This document shows positions 40,397 through 49,194 of a DNA stretch of 64,000 bases, piece after piece (positions within the stretch are counted from its first letter, which is position 1; every line of letters begins with the position of its first letter). The notes beneath the pieces are model-generated. The model ran no database searches, had not been told where the DNA came from, and saw only the letters and a program-made list of their open reading frames with translations. The stretch is from Paenibacillus_Z sp042653205. GTDB taxonomy: Bacteria; Bacillota; Bacilli; Paenibacillales; Paenibacillaceae. The position numbers and the translations under genes were made by a program. The stretch lies in NCBI RefSeq assembly GCF_042653205.1, contig NZ_JBHSHY010000017.1:1-64000 (forward strand), read 5' to 3'.

Positions 40397-41158
40397 TCAA
40401 ACACGACCGCCTGCGGCTACAATATCGACGCCTTGGTCCCGGCAAGCCTGCAGCAGCTCCCCGTCCGGCGGCGCGTTCGCGATGATCCGGTTCGCCTCGC
40501 CCAGCGCGGCAAACGAGAACAGCTCCTTCGCCCCGTATTTCGTATGGTCGAGAACGACGTTCACCTCCGTCGCATGCGCGATCGCCATCCGCTTGATCTC
40601 CGCCTCGTACAGGTTGGAATTGCTGAAGCCGTGCTTGGCCGTCAGTCCCGTCGCGCCCAGAAACACGCGGTCGAACGCCATCTTGCCGATCGTCTCGACC
40701 GTTCCCGGCCCGACCAGCGTGGACGTCGCCTCGAGCGCCATGCCTCCGGTCACGACGGTCGTAATTCTCCGCTCCAGCAGCTCCATCGCAATATTGAGCG
40801 CGTTCGTCACGACCGTGACGTTCAGCTCGGCCTTCAAGTACCGCGCCATGTAGAGCGTCGTCGTCCCGCCGTCGATGAAGACGGCTTCGTTCTCCTTCAC
40901 CAGCGACGCGGCGGCGCGGCCGATAGCCTGCTTCTCGCCCGTCATGACGCCCGTCCGGTCGCCGATCGCGACGTCCTTCGACGCCAGGATCGCGCCGCCG
41001 AACGTCCGTTTCACGTAGCCGGCCTGCTCCAGCTTCTCGAGGTCCCGGCGGATCGTCATCTCCGTCACGCCGAAATATTCCTTCAACCCGCCGACCTTCA
41101 CTTCGCCAGCGCTTTCCAGCATGCCGAGCATCTGCTGTTGTCTATCGTTCAAGCTCAT
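40397..41158 (-). CDS. DeoR family transcriptional repressor
   Basis: This is a 253-aa regulator. The N-terminal helix-turn-helix (KVGGLKEYFGVTEMTIRRDL, then EKLEQAGYVKRTFGGA) matches the DeoR signature. The DeoR sensor domain includes FIDGGTTTLYMARYL and TGLTAKHGFSNSNLYEAEIK. These repressors are released by sugar phosphates, fitting the kinase in the adjacent operon. GAGGAGG precedes the ATG. It follows the DUF4432 gene by 22 bp. Confidence 0.93.
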   Translation of the reverse strand: MSLNDRQQQMLGMLESAGEVKVGGLKEYFGVTEMTIRRDLEKLEQAGYVKRTFGGAILASKDVAIGDRTGVMTGEKQAIGRAAASLVKENEAVFIDGGTTTLYMARYLKAELNVTVVTNALNIAMELLERRITTVVTGGMALEATSTLVGPGTVETIGKMAFDRVFLGATGLTAKHGFSNSNLYEAEIKRMAIAHATEVNVVLDHTKYGAKELFSFAALGEANRIIANAPPDGELLQACRDQGVDIVAAGGRV

Positions 41159-41180
41159 TGCGCTTCCTCCTCGCCGACCG

Positions 41181-42218
41181 TTATTCGATCGACAGCTTCA
41201 GTTCATACCGCACGGTTTCTCCCGGCTCCAGCATCCGCAGCGTGCCGCGTTCCCGTTCGGCCGCCATGCCTTCCACGCCGCAGTTCGCCGGCTCGATGCC
41301 GAGCGCATGCACGCCCGCCCCCAGCATCTTCCACTGCACGAGACGCGGCAGCGTATCCGTCTTCCACGCGAGCCTGACGGTCACGGGCGCCGAGTGCCCT
41401 GCGCCAAGCGGAAAATGCGGCTGATGCAGCGCGACTTCCGCCCGGCCGTCCGGCGTCTTCGGCAGCTCGTGATCGTAGACGCGTTCCTCGTATGCTGCGG
41501 AAGGCGCTTCCCACCGGTCGTACCCGTCAAGCGGAACATCCGCCTCCCGTGGCGTAACGCGGCCGCCCGGAAACGCGATCCGCGTCGCCTCCGTCAGCAG
41601 CGGATACCCAAAATTAAAATGGTACAGCATCATATGCGGACAAGGCCGGAAGCCGGCGTTCTCCACCTCGTCCCTGATCTCGATCGCGTTCTCGCCGAGA
41701 CGGCTTCGAATCTCGCGCCGCAGGCGCAGGTGACCGCCGAATATCGACGTCTCCTCCACGACGCCGCGTACGCGAAGCTCTAGCTCGTCGCCGGCCCAGA
41801 CGGATTCCGCTGCTATCTGCTTCGTCGGCGTATGATGCGCGCGTCCATGCTGTCCGTAGGCGATGCCGTCCACGGTGCTCGGCGATCCGACATTGATCAG
41901 GCCGCAGCTCATGAACAGCCCGCCGGCAGCCGTCCGCAGCCACCCAGTCCCCTGATCGTCGTAGTAGGACGGATGCGCGTCGCCGTTCGCCGACTGCCAC
42001 GTCAAGGACGCGCCCCCGAACGAAGCCGCCGATATGTCCAGCCCCTTATCCGGCGTGACGTCGTACGCCAATCCTGCCCCGGTCCGCACCGCGAGGATGG
42101 ACGTTCCCGACTCGATCCCCTCCGCCAGCGTATGCCTCCGGATGCCTCCGAGCTGCTCGATCCGTCCGACGCGCGCTTCGATTTCCCTTCTCGTATACCG
42201 CTTGCCGTGCAGCAGCAT
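41181..42218 (-). CDS. DUF4432 family aldose-1-epimerase-like protein
   Basis: This 345-aa protein is predicted to have the galactose-mutarotase beta-sandwich fold. Features include AYDVTPDKGLDISAASFGG, GGLFMSCGLINVGSP, YGQHGRAHHTP and CPHMMLYHFNFGYPLL, which contain the candidate catalytic His and Glu. It probably interconverts anomers or epimers of the sugar handled by the downstream operon. The ATG at 42218 has AAAGGGG upstream; it is the first gene of an operon with deoR. Confidence 0.83.
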   Translation of the reverse strand: MLLHGKRYTRREIEARVGRIEQLGGIRRHTLAEGIESGTSILAVRTGAGLAYDVTPDKGLDISAASFGGASLTWQSANGDAHPSYYDDQGTGWLRTAAGGLFMSCGLINVGSPSTVDGIAYGQHGRAHHTPTKQIAAESVWAGDELELRVRGVVEETSIFGGHLRLRREIRSRLGENAIEIRDEVENAGFRPCPHMMLYHFNFGYPLLTEATRIAFPGGRVTPREADVPLDGYDRWEAPSAAYEERVYDHELPKTPDGRAEVALHQPHFPLGAGHSAPVTVRLAWKTDTLPRLVQWKMLGAGVHALGIEPANCGVEGMAAERERGTLRMLEPGETVRYELKLSIE

Positions 42219-42252
42219 CCGTTCGCCCCTTTCTGTTCGAAATAAACAAGAG

Positions 42253-42277
42253 ATGTTCTTAACTAACATTCATTGTA
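42253..42277 (-). promoter_or_regulatory. Second copy of the DeoR-type operator, at the DUF4432-deoR promoter
   Basis: ATGTT-CTTAACT-AACAT (42253-42269) lies just downstream of a -10-like TACAAT (42272-42277, minus), so it covers the expected transcription start. It matches the arm and spacer layout of the site at 40335-40353. Confidence 0.6.
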
Positions 42278-42313
42278 CAAAAAAAACGGTAAACCTCACA
42301 AGGAGATTTACCG
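42278..42313 (-). terminator. Intrinsic terminator of the cta operon
   Basis: CGGTAAACCTC and GAGATTTACCG form an 11-bp stem with one mismatch. On the minus strand it is followed by T8 (42279-42286 region), 25 bp past the DUF420 stop. Confidence 0.9.
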
Positions 42314-42337
42314 CTTGATCTGTTATTCTGATGTCGA

Positions 42338-42802
42338 TTAGCCGCCGAATAAGACGTCCAGCACCGGCTTCGTATGGCCGCCCGGGTACATCAGATAGAG
42401 CAGCACATAGACGACTACGCCCGTAATGGCCGTGAAAAACCAAACGACCGAGGTTACGCGTCCCCATTTCCGGTGCTTATTGAAGCTCTTGCGGAAGGCG
42501 AGCGTTAAGGTCGTAATGCCGAAAATCGCGCCCACCGTCGCGAGGACGATATGAAAGAAGAGGAACGTCAGGTAATACGGCTTCATTTCGTCCGAGCCGC
42601 CCCAGTCGGTGTTGCCGACGAACACCGTGCGGGACATATAGATCAAGAAGAACAGCAGCGCGGAGACGGCGCCGGCAAGCATGACCTTCTTATGCGCGTC
42701 CAGTTTGCGCTTGATTGCGAGGTTCCAGCCGATCGCGACCAGAATCGCGCTGATGACGATGAAAGAGGTACTGATCGTAGGCAAAATATCGTACTTTGAC
42801 AA
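42338..42802 (-). CDS. ctaM: DUF420 membrane protein, oxidase maturation factor (CtaM/YozB-like)
   Basis: This 154-aa protein has four to five membrane helices and conserved histidines (LDAHKK, FFHIVLATVG, KHRKWGR). DUF420 proteins such as CtaM are needed for maturation of heme-copper oxidases in Firmicutes. It is the last gene of the caa3 operon, 34 bp after ctaG. The TTG start has only a weak site (GACGGGATG). Confidence 0.83.
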   Translation of the reverse strand: MSKYDILPTISTSFIVISAILVAIGWNLAIKRKLDAHKKVMLAGAVSALLFFLIYMSRTVFVGNTDWGGSDEMKPYYLTFLFFHIVLATVGAIFGITTLTLAFRKSFNKHRKWGRVTSVVWFFTAITGVVVYVLLYLMYPGGHTKPVLDVLFGG

Positions 42803-42836
42803 GATTCATCCCGTCCGTTTCTGCACAAATATGCGT

Positions 42837-43739
42837 TTAATTCAAAGCGCCGTTGTCGGGAATTTCGTCGTCCGCCGAATCTCCGTGCTCTTTTTTATAC
42901 CAGTGAAAGAAGACATAGGCCAGAATGCAGCCGTACATGACCTCTTGAACGAGCTTCATAATGACGCCGCCGAGCTGCTGATCGTCCTTCGGGGACAATA
43001 AATTGAAGAAGCTGGGGCCGGTGAACTTCGATAATAGAATCGTCGGATCGCCCGCCACGCAATAGCCCATGGCTTTCGCCCACACTTCGGGATCGTTGTA
43101 CGTCGCGTACATGGACTGACCCGAGAAGATGATGAGCGCGCAGGCCGGCGTCAGCAGCAATCCGTTCGCGAAAATGTAAGCCATCTTGCGCACGTCTGTC
43201 AAGCGATGCCACTCGGGCACCGGACAAGCGATCTGCCACCACATCATAAACGAAGTGACAAGTAATACCAAATAATAGATTCGATGCACGGCAAAATGCG
43301 TCATGACATAATCATGCACCACCGGCACGTGGTAGAGCGAGAACAGCATGTTAAACAGCACAAGCGTAAAAATCGGATTCATCGTCCAGTTCAGCTTGGA
43401 CCAAAAGGACGCACGGAACGCGCGGCGCCAAATAAACGCTGGAATGCCTAGCAGCAGCAGCGGCGGCGCGATCAAATACGATAACGACATGTTGACCATA
43501 TGGAACGTAAACATCAAATGGCCGAGCAGCTCGAGCGGTCCGCCCTGTGCCATATAGTAGCACACCATACCCGACACGAACAACGTCTTCTGCAGGCCAG
43601 TGACTCTCGGCTCCGACGGCGCATGCTTTTCCTTCCACGGTCCAGCTAAATAGAAATAAAGGATGACTAACGCTGCCATCAAGAAGAAAAACCATGGGCT
43701 CCACAACTCTTCAAAGCTGAAATATTGCAATCCGAGCAT
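42837..43739 (-). CDS. ctaG: Cytochrome c oxidase assembly factor CtaG
   Basis: This 300-aa multi-pass membrane protein is of the Bacillus CtaG (caa3_CtaG) family, with about seven helices. Conserved features are FSFEELWSPWFF, LGHLMFTFHMVNMSLSYLI, and His residues in the later helices (YHVPVVHDYVMTHFAVH). It is required for formation of active caa3 oxidase, probably at the copper sites. The start at 43739 has AAAGGGG 7 nt upstream. Confidence 0.92.
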   Translation of the reverse strand: MLGLQYFSFEELWSPWFFFLMAALVILYFYLAGPWKEKHAPSEPRVTGLQKTLFVSGMVCYYMAQGGPLELLGHLMFTFHMVNMSLSYLIAPPLLLLGIPAFIWRRAFRASFWSKLNWTMNPIFTLVLFNMLFSLYHVPVVHDYVMTHFAVHRIYYLVLLVTSFMMWWQIACPVPEWHRLTDVRKMAYIFANGLLLTPACALIIFSGQSMYATYNDPEVWAKAMGYCVAGDPTILLSKFTGPSFFNLLSPKDDQQLGGVIMKLVQEVMYGCILAYVFFHWYKKEHGDSADDEIPDNGALN

Positions 43740-43823
43740 GCTGGTACCCCTTTCCAAGGCGACACTCATTTACAACAAAAGAGGGGTCGGCAAGGACCTC
43801 CCCCTCTTCAATTTATGGACGTT

Positions 43824-44141
43824 TTACCACCATGCCCAGTACTCGGCCATGATGACAATCGTGAATACGACGAAGACTCCCATCAGGATCCCGATGATCG
43901 GGAACGCGTGACCGCGATCCTTCATGTGCATCCAGAACCCCATTTGGATAAACACCTGGATGCACGCCATAAGAACCAAGAACATATAGATGAACGTGGT
44001 ATTGATTTCGCCTGCTGCAACCATCGCGAACGCGATGATTGTCAGAAGGATGGACATGATGAACGCGATGATGTGTTTCTTGGGACCTTCGTGTTTGTGG
44101 TGCTTGCTGTGCTCATCGACTGCGGAATGTTGTTCGGACAT
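43824..44141 (-). CDS. ctaF: Cytochrome caa3 oxidase subunit IV
   Basis: This 105-aa protein has a His-rich cytosolic N-terminus and three membrane helices (IIAFIMSILLTIIAFAMVAA, FIYMFLVLMACIQVFIQMGF, GILMGVFVVFTIVIMAEY), typical of the COX4_pro/CtaF family. It stabilises the oxidase. It lies 3 nt after ctaE. Confidence 0.93.
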   Translation of the reverse strand: MSEQHSAVDEHSKHHKHEGPKKHIIAFIMSILLTIIAFAMVAAGEINTTFIYMFLVLMACIQVFIQMGFWMHMKDRGHAFPIIGILMGVFVVFTIVIMAEYWAWW

Positions 44142-44144
44142 TCT

Positions 44145-44765
44145 TTAGCCCACCTTTCCCATCAAATACACGACGGTGAAGATGAATACCCACACGACGT
44201 CGATAAAGTGCCAGTAGATACCGGCTACATATATCTTTGGAGCCGTCACGACGGTCAAGCCTTTTTTGAAGATCTGCAGGATCAGCAGCAGGATCCAGAG
44301 AACCCCGAACAGGACGTGCGCGCCGTGGAAGCCGACCAGCGTATAGAAGGACGTACTAAATGCGCTCGTCGAGAACTTGTGGCCTTCTTCCACATAGTTC
44401 GCGAACTCATAAATCTCGAGGCCGAGAAACGCCGCGCCGAGCAGAATCGTCACGATTAGCCACGATAGCATCGCCTTGACTTTGTTCAAGTGCATCGCCT
44501 GAATCGAGAACACGCTCGTCAAGGAAGACGTAAGAAGGATGAACGTCGCCCAGGCCGTTATCGAAAGCTCGAACAGCTCTTGGCCACTCGGATTGCCGTC
44601 GCCGACTTGATGACGCAGGGCCAGGAACGCGGAGAAGAGCGTACCGAACAATACGGTTTCGGCGCCAAGGAACAGCCAGAAGCCAAGCACCTTGTTGCGC
44701 GCCTCGAGCGTCGCTTTCTCGGGCTCGTGCGGCAATTTGCCGTCTACGTGCGAATGTGCGCTCAT
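44145..44765 (-). CDS. ctaE: Cytochrome caa3 oxidase subunit III
   Basis: This 206-aa protein has five membrane helices and typical subunit III features (LGFWLFLGAETVLFGTLFSAF, GFHGAHVLFGVLWI, YWHFIDVVWVFIFTVVYLMG). Its ATG overlaps the ctaD stop by 4 nt. Confidence 0.96.
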   Translation of the reverse strand: MSAHSHVDGKLPHEPEKATLEARNKVLGFWLFLGAETVLFGTLFSAFLALRHQVGDGNPSGQELFELSITAWATFILLTSSLTSVFSIQAMHLNKVKAMLSWLIVTILLGAAFLGLEIYEFANYVEEGHKFSTSAFSTSFYTLVGFHGAHVLFGVLWILLLILQIFKKGLTVVTAPKIYVAGIYWHFIDVVWVFIFTVVYLMGKVG

Positions 44766-46654
44766 GCTTTTACCCCCTTATCCCCAGTAATTTCATCCGG
44801 TTCGATATGGAAGCCATGATCGTCGTACACCGAACGCAGGAACATGCAGGCCAGCGTAATCGCCAAGCCGAGAATCGCTACGATATGGTTGTTGAACAGG
44901 AACGCTTTGAAGCCGTCGCCGTAATCGCCTTTGCCGTACATGAAGCCCAGACCGGAGATGAACAGGCCGACTGCCATGATGAGCGGCAGAATCGAAGGCG
45001 AAGGCATGTGGATCGAACCGAGCGGCTCGGCCGGCAGCATTTCCTTCTTGCCGTCCATCTTTTCTTTCCAGAATGCGTCGTAACCGCGAACCAGCGGCGT
45101 CTGCGCGAAGTTGTATTCCGGAGCCGGGGACGGAATCGACCATTCCAGCGTACGTCCGTCTTCCCACGGATCGTTCACCGCGTTGCGCGGCTTGAACGAC
45201 GTGATGACGATGTTCAGCAGGAAGAAGATCGTGCCGAGGCCCATCAGGAACGCCCCGATCGTACTAATCAAGTTTAAGTTGTTGAAGCCTTGGCCGTCCA
45301 GGTACGTCCATACGCGGCGCGGCATCCCCATCAGACCGAGGAAATGCTGCACGAAGAACGTCAGGTGGAAGCCGATGAAGAAGGTCCAGAAGCAAAGCTT
45401 GCCAAGCCCTTCGTTCAGTACGCGGCCGAACATCTTCGGCCACCAGTAGAACAGGCCGGAGAACAAGCCCAGAATCAAGCCGCCCACGATAACATAGTGG
45501 AAGTGGGCAACGACGAAGTAGGAGTCGTGGTACTGGAAGTCCGCCGGCGCGGCAGCGAGCATAACGCCGGTAACGCCGCCCATGACGAACGTCGGAACGA
45601 AGCCGACGGCGAACAGGTTAGCGGTCGTGAACCGGATGGAACCGCCCCACATCGTGAACAGCCAGTTGAAGATTTTGATCCCCGTCGGTACCGCGATCAG
45701 CATCGTCGCGATGGAGAACAGCGCGTTCGCTACCGGTCCGAGACCCGTCGTGAACATATGGTGCGCCCAAACCATGAAGCCCAGGAAGCCGATCAGCACC
45801 GTTGCGAAAACCATGGAGCTGTAACCGAACAACCGTTTGCGCGAGAACGTGCTGATGACTTCGGAGATGATGCCGAAGGCCGGAAGGATCAGGATATATA
45901 CCTCAGGATGTCCGAAAATCCAGAAGATATGCTCCCAGAGAACGGCGTTACCGCCGTTGGTCGGTTCGAAGAAATTGCCGCCGAAGAGCCGGTCGAACAT
46001 CATCGCGACCAGACCTACCGTCAGCGCAGGGAAAGCGAACAGGATCAGCGCGGAAGTAATGAACGCTGTCCAAGTAAACATCGGCATGCGCATGAAGCTC
46101 ATGCCCGGCGCGCGCATGTTGATGATCGTAGCCAAGAAGTTGATGCCGCCGACCAGCGTACCGATACCGGCGATTTGAAGACCGATGACATAGTAGTCGA
46201 CGCCGTGTCCGCCACTGAATGTCGGTGTGGCGAGCGGTGCGTAAGACGTCCAGCCCGCATCCGGCGCTCCGCCGGCGAACCAGCTGACGTTCAGCAGGAC
46301 GCCGCCCGCGAAGAATGTCCAGAAACCGATGGCGTTGACGAACGGGAACGCGACGTCGCGCGCGCCGATTTGAAGCGGCACGATCGCATTCATTAGCGCG
46401 AAGATGATCGGCATCGCCGCAAGGAAGATCATGGTCGTCCCGTGCATTGTCAGCAATTCGTTAAACGTATGCGCCGCAACGAAGTCGTTAAGCGGTTTCC
46501 ATAATTGAATCCGGATCATCAGCGCTTCCAGACCGCCGACGAGGAAGAAGAAGCCCCCGGCGATCAAGTACAGAATGCCGATTTTTTTATGGTCAACGGT
46601 CGTTAGCCAGTCCATCAGGCCGCTATACCGTTTAACCGTATGTGCGTGAGCCAA
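44762..46654 (-). CDS. ctaD: Cytochrome caa3 oxidase subunit I
   Basis: This is the 630-aa catalytic subunit with at least 12 to 14 helices. Heme and CuB ligands are in TMHGTTMIF, HPEVYILILPAFG (with the His-Tyr pair), WAHHMF and VAHFHYVIVGG. The TTG at 46654 is chosen because AAGGAGG lies 8 nt upstream of it, whereas the ATG 18 nt earlier lies before that site. The N-terminus then reads MAHAHTVKRYSG, as in relatives. It reduces O2 and pumps protons with CtaC, CtaE and CtaF. Confidence 0.97.
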   Translation of the reverse strand: MAHAHTVKRYSGLMDWLTTVDHKKIGILYLIAGGFFFLVGGLEALMIRIQLWKPLNDFVAAHTFNELLTMHGTTMIFLAAMPIIFALMNAIVPLQIGARDVAFPFVNAIGFWTFFAGGVLLNVSWFAGGAPDAGWTSYAPLATPTFSGGHGVDYYVIGLQIAGIGTLVGGINFLATIINMRAPGMSFMRMPMFTWTAFITSALILFAFPALTVGLVAMMFDRLFGGNFFEPTNGGNAVLWEHIFWIFGHPEVYILILPAFGIISEVISTFSRKRLFGYSSMVFATVLIGFLGFMVWAHHMFTTGLGPVANALFSIATMLIAVPTGIKIFNWLFTMWGGSIRFTTANLFAVGFVPTFVMGGVTGVMLAAAPADFQYHDSYFVVAHFHYVIVGGLILGLFSGLFYWWPKMFGRVLNEGLGKLCFWTFFIGFHLTFFVQHFLGLMGMPRRVWTYLDGQGFNNLNLISTIGAFLMGLGTIFFLLNIVITSFKPRNAVNDPWEDGRTLEWSIPSPAPEYNFAQTPLVRGYDAFWKEKMDGKKEMLPAEPLGSIHMPSPSILPLIMAVGLFISGLGFMYGKGDYGDGFKAFLFNNHIVAILGLAITLACMFLRSVYDDHGFHIEPDEITGDKGVKA

Positions 46655-46683
46655 AGTAGGTACCTCCTTCATTCCGTCACTGT

Positions 46684-47727
46684 TTAATAGTCTAGTTTCA
46701 ATCCCGCCAAGTACTTAGCGATGGCTTTCACTTGATCTTGGGTCAAATCGACCTTCGGCATGAGTGTGCCTGGTTTGACCGCTTGCGGATCCGCGATCCA
46801 TTTCTCGAGGTTCTCTTCGACCGTGCCTTCGTTTTTGTATTTCGGGTCGTCCGTGTTGACCAGGATGCCGGCTACCGTCTGACGGCCGCCGATGCCCGTC
46901 AAGTTCGGGAACGCAGGTCCGCCGTTGCCGCCGATAGCGTGGCAGGACAGACATTGTTTATTGAGCAAGTCCGCGACTTCTTGATCCTGCGGAAGCGCAA
47001 CCGGATTTTTCATTGCCGCTACCCAGCGATCGAACGAAGCTTTGTCCACGACTTTCACTTTGAAATCCATCAGGGAGTGGGAAGGTCCGCAGAGCTCCGC
47101 ACACTTGCCGAGGAATACGCCGGTATGATCGGCTTTGAAGTACATCGTGTTAACGTTTCCGCCCGGGTTCGTGTCGGTCTTGCCGGCCAGCGACGGAATC
47201 CAGAAGGAGTGCAGAACGTCCGCCGTCTTCGCTTCCACGGAGATGATTGTGCCTTCCGGAATCAAGAGCTCTTGGGCGGTTTTGACGCCGAGCTTCGGAT
47301 ATTCGAATTCCCACCAGTATTGATGTGCGGTTACGTTAATTTGAATGGCATTCGGATCTTTCGTGTAGTCTTTTGCAAGACCGAATACGGAGTTGACCGT
47401 CGGAATCCCGATAATGATCAGGAGCACAATCGGAATAACCGTCCAGATAATCTCCAGTTTGTGATTGCCTTCCACTTGAACCGGGATCGATTTGTCGCCC
47501 GGACGGCGGCGATAACGAAGGATTACGTATCCAGCGATTGCAAATACGACCAGAACGACGATAACCATGATCGTGATCGTAAGTTTCATTAGTCCGAACT
47601 GTTCTTCGGCTACCGGCCCTTGCGGTTTCAGCGTCGACAGGTCAGCTCGTCCGCAAGCTGACAGCAGCAACACCATTCCGGCCAGAAGCGGCAATAGCCG
47701 TTTTAGAACGTGCCACCGATTCATCAT
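46684..47727 (-). CDS. ctaC: Cytochrome caa3 oxidase subunit II with cytochrome c domain
   Basis: This 347-aa lipoprotein (lipobox LLLSACG) has two membrane helices, a CuA cupredoxin domain with CAELCGPSHSLMDF (about 209-222), and a fused C-terminal cytochrome c domain with CLSCHAIGG (about 257) and a distal Met in GTLMPKVD. The fused cytochrome defines caa3-type oxidases, which take electrons from cytochrome c or directly from the bc complex. It is the first gene of ctaCDEFG-M. The ATG at 47727 follows GGGG by 7 nt. Confidence 0.97.
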   Translation of the reverse strand: MMNRWHVLKRLLPLLAGMVLLLSACGRADLSTLKPQGPVAEEQFGLMKLTITIMVIVVLVVFAIAGYVILRYRRRPGDKSIPVQVEGNHKLEIIWTVIPIVLLIIIGIPTVNSVFGLAKDYTKDPNAIQINVTAHQYWWEFEYPKLGVKTAQELLIPEGTIISVEAKTADVLHSFWIPSLAGKTDTNPGGNVNTMYFKADHTGVFLGKCAELCGPSHSLMDFKVKVVDKASFDRWVAAMKNPVALPQDQEVADLLNKQCLSCHAIGGNGGPAFPNLTGIGGRQTVAGILVNTDDPKYKNEGTVEENLEKWIADPQAVKPGTLMPKVDLTQDQVKAIAKYLAGLKLDY

Positions 47728-47840
47728 CAATCAACCCCACTTTTTACGTTTTGACAGCAGCCGTAGACGGTGCAAAAAGCGGCTCTGCTGCTTGCAAATC
47801 CTGATGTTTAGACAACTTCCGCAATCTAATCACTTTAATA

Positions 47841-47891
47841 AATATAAAGTTGCAGGTGCTTTTTGTCAATCTTCCCAGAGATGTTCACAAA
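47841..47891 (-). promoter_or_regulatory. cta operon promoter with upstream ResD-like motif
   Basis: TTGACA (47864-47869) and TATATT (47841-47846) are 17 bp apart on the minus strand, about 115 bp upstream of ctaC. TTTGTGAAC (47883-47891), just upstream of the -35, resembles the ResD-binding motif TTTGTGAAT; that link is tentative. The rest of the gap 47728-48076 holds a leader with an imperfect hairpin (47752-47792) and a perfect inverted repeat GAAAATC-CAT-GATTTTC at 47907-47923. Confidence 0.75.
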
Positions 47892-48076
47892 ATGTTCTCA
47901 TAGCCTGAAAATCCATGATTTTCGGCGTTTTTTCGCTTGCCATTTTTCGGAATTGAGGCTCCATGTCTATCCTTCATTGTGTGCCTAAACCATGGTTCTT
48001 TATGTATCGCGCGCCCATGCATATTTGAAGTTTCGGCGCCCATTCTAAGGATAGGCTTACGAAAGGAGCGACCTTG

Positions 48077-48802
48077 ATGAAGAAGCAAGCACGATCCATC
48101 ACCTTATTGGCCGCCGTGGCGCTATGCCTCGCCGTCATCAGCGGCTGCAATTATCAGCGCTACGTTCAGAACAGCACGTACGACTACGGCAGTCAGAACA
48201 AAGGGGATCCGAAAATGCTGGGCAGCCGCATGTACGGCACCATGAGCGGCATGCCGGGCCAGCACGATAACGCCTGGTTCGAATACAGCTCCCTGCTGTC
48301 CAACGACGTCTCCAATATCAACGGCGTGGCGGGCGCGCTCGTCATGCTGACGGACAAAAACGCCTACGTCGGCATTACGACCGACTGGACCGCGACGCAC
48401 ACGCACCGTGCCGGAGGCAAGCGCGAACAGGACAATACCGGTTCGACCGAGGGCGTCTACAATAACGAAACGGGAAGTCCTTATTGGAATAATCAGCGCA
48501 TCGCGACGCCTTATAACTCGTATTTTACCGTCAACGACCATAACCAGCTGTCCGGCGAGCTGAAGCAGACGATCGCAGTCCATGTCCGCCGTCTGGCGCC
48601 CAAAGTGCAGGAAGTGCATATCTCGGCGAACAAGGAATTCAACAACCACTTGGTGCAGTACGCCCAGGAAGCGTGGGCCGGCCGTTCGCTGAAGCCATGG
48701 CTCGCCTCCTTTAACCAGCTGGTGAAGCATCAATTCGCAGGGGGCAACGAAGTACCGGCTCCTCTGGACGTTCAGCAAGGCCGCGCCGCGCCGCGCAAGT
48801 AA
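48077..48802 (+). CDS. YhcN/YlaJ-like sporulation lipoprotein
   Basis: This is a 241-aa predicted lipoprotein. The signal peptide ends in VISGCNYQ (lipobox Cys near 24), followed by a Tyr/Asn/Gly-rich tether. A compact domain with VAGALVMLTDKNAYVGI and LAPKVQEVHISANKEF corresponds to the conserved core of YhcN/YlaJ spore lipoproteins. It probably sits in the inner spore membrane or on the cell surface. The ATG at 48077 (AAAGGAG 8 nt upstream) is preferred over the TTG at 48074. It is monocistronic and divergent from the cta operon. Confidence 0.82.
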   Translation: MKKQARSITLLAAVALCLAVISGCNYQRYVQNSTYDYGSQNKGDPKMLGSRMYGTMSGMPGQHDNAWFEYSSLLSNDVSNINGVAGALVMLTDKNAYVGITTDWTATHTHRAGGKREQDNTGSTEGVYNNETGSPYWNNQRIATPYNSYFTVNDHNQLSGELKQTIAVHVRRLAPKVQEVHISANKEFNNHLVQYAQEAWAGRSLKPWLASFNQLVKHQFAGGNEVPAPLDVQQGRAAPRK

Positions 48803-48834
48803 CTGCCGCGCACGGTTCGATAAAAGGCATAGGG

Positions 48835-48873
48835 CCGGGGTGCGCGAGAAGGACGCTCCGGTCTTCTTGTTTT
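48835..48873 (+). terminator. Probable terminator after the YhcN-like gene
   Basis: An imperfect GC-rich hairpin (CCGGGGTGCG with CGCTCCGG) is followed by TCTTCTTGTTTT. Beyond it, 48874-49137 is AT-rich and I see no gene. Confidence 0.5.
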
Positions 48874-49137
48874 ACATATATATAATGAAGAAAAAAATTA
48901 GATTTCCTGCTTATGTCAGTCTCTTACTGCCGAATGAGCCCCTTCATCCTTCTCCGATTATCTGCGCTGCTGCAATGCCCGTGCATCGCGGGAGCCTTTT
49001 TGCCTGCCTCCGAGCGATAATTCCGCACTCCATCATGCTTACTTTTACCCGTTTCTTCATTATATATATCCACATAAGTTGCCCGCGAAGGATGTTGACC
49101 TCCGTCGCGTACCCGCTTGACATTTCGACCGAAACGA

Positions 49138-49153
49138 TTTATTTTTAAATAAA
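49138..49153. promoter_or_regulatory. Palindrome upstream of marR
   Basis: TTTATTTTTAAATAAA is a perfect inverted repeat (7-bp arms, 2-bp centre) 41 bp before the MarR start. It lies where MarR-family autorepressor sites usually are. Confidence 0.5.
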
Positions 49154-49194
49154 GATAATGAATATTGAGAAAACAAGCAAGCGAGGTGGCAGAT

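Noticed and set aside
48840..49148. 102-codon plus-strand frame after the YhcN-like gene
   Set aside because: It begins within a terminator-like hairpin, lacks a ribosome site and has no recognisable features.
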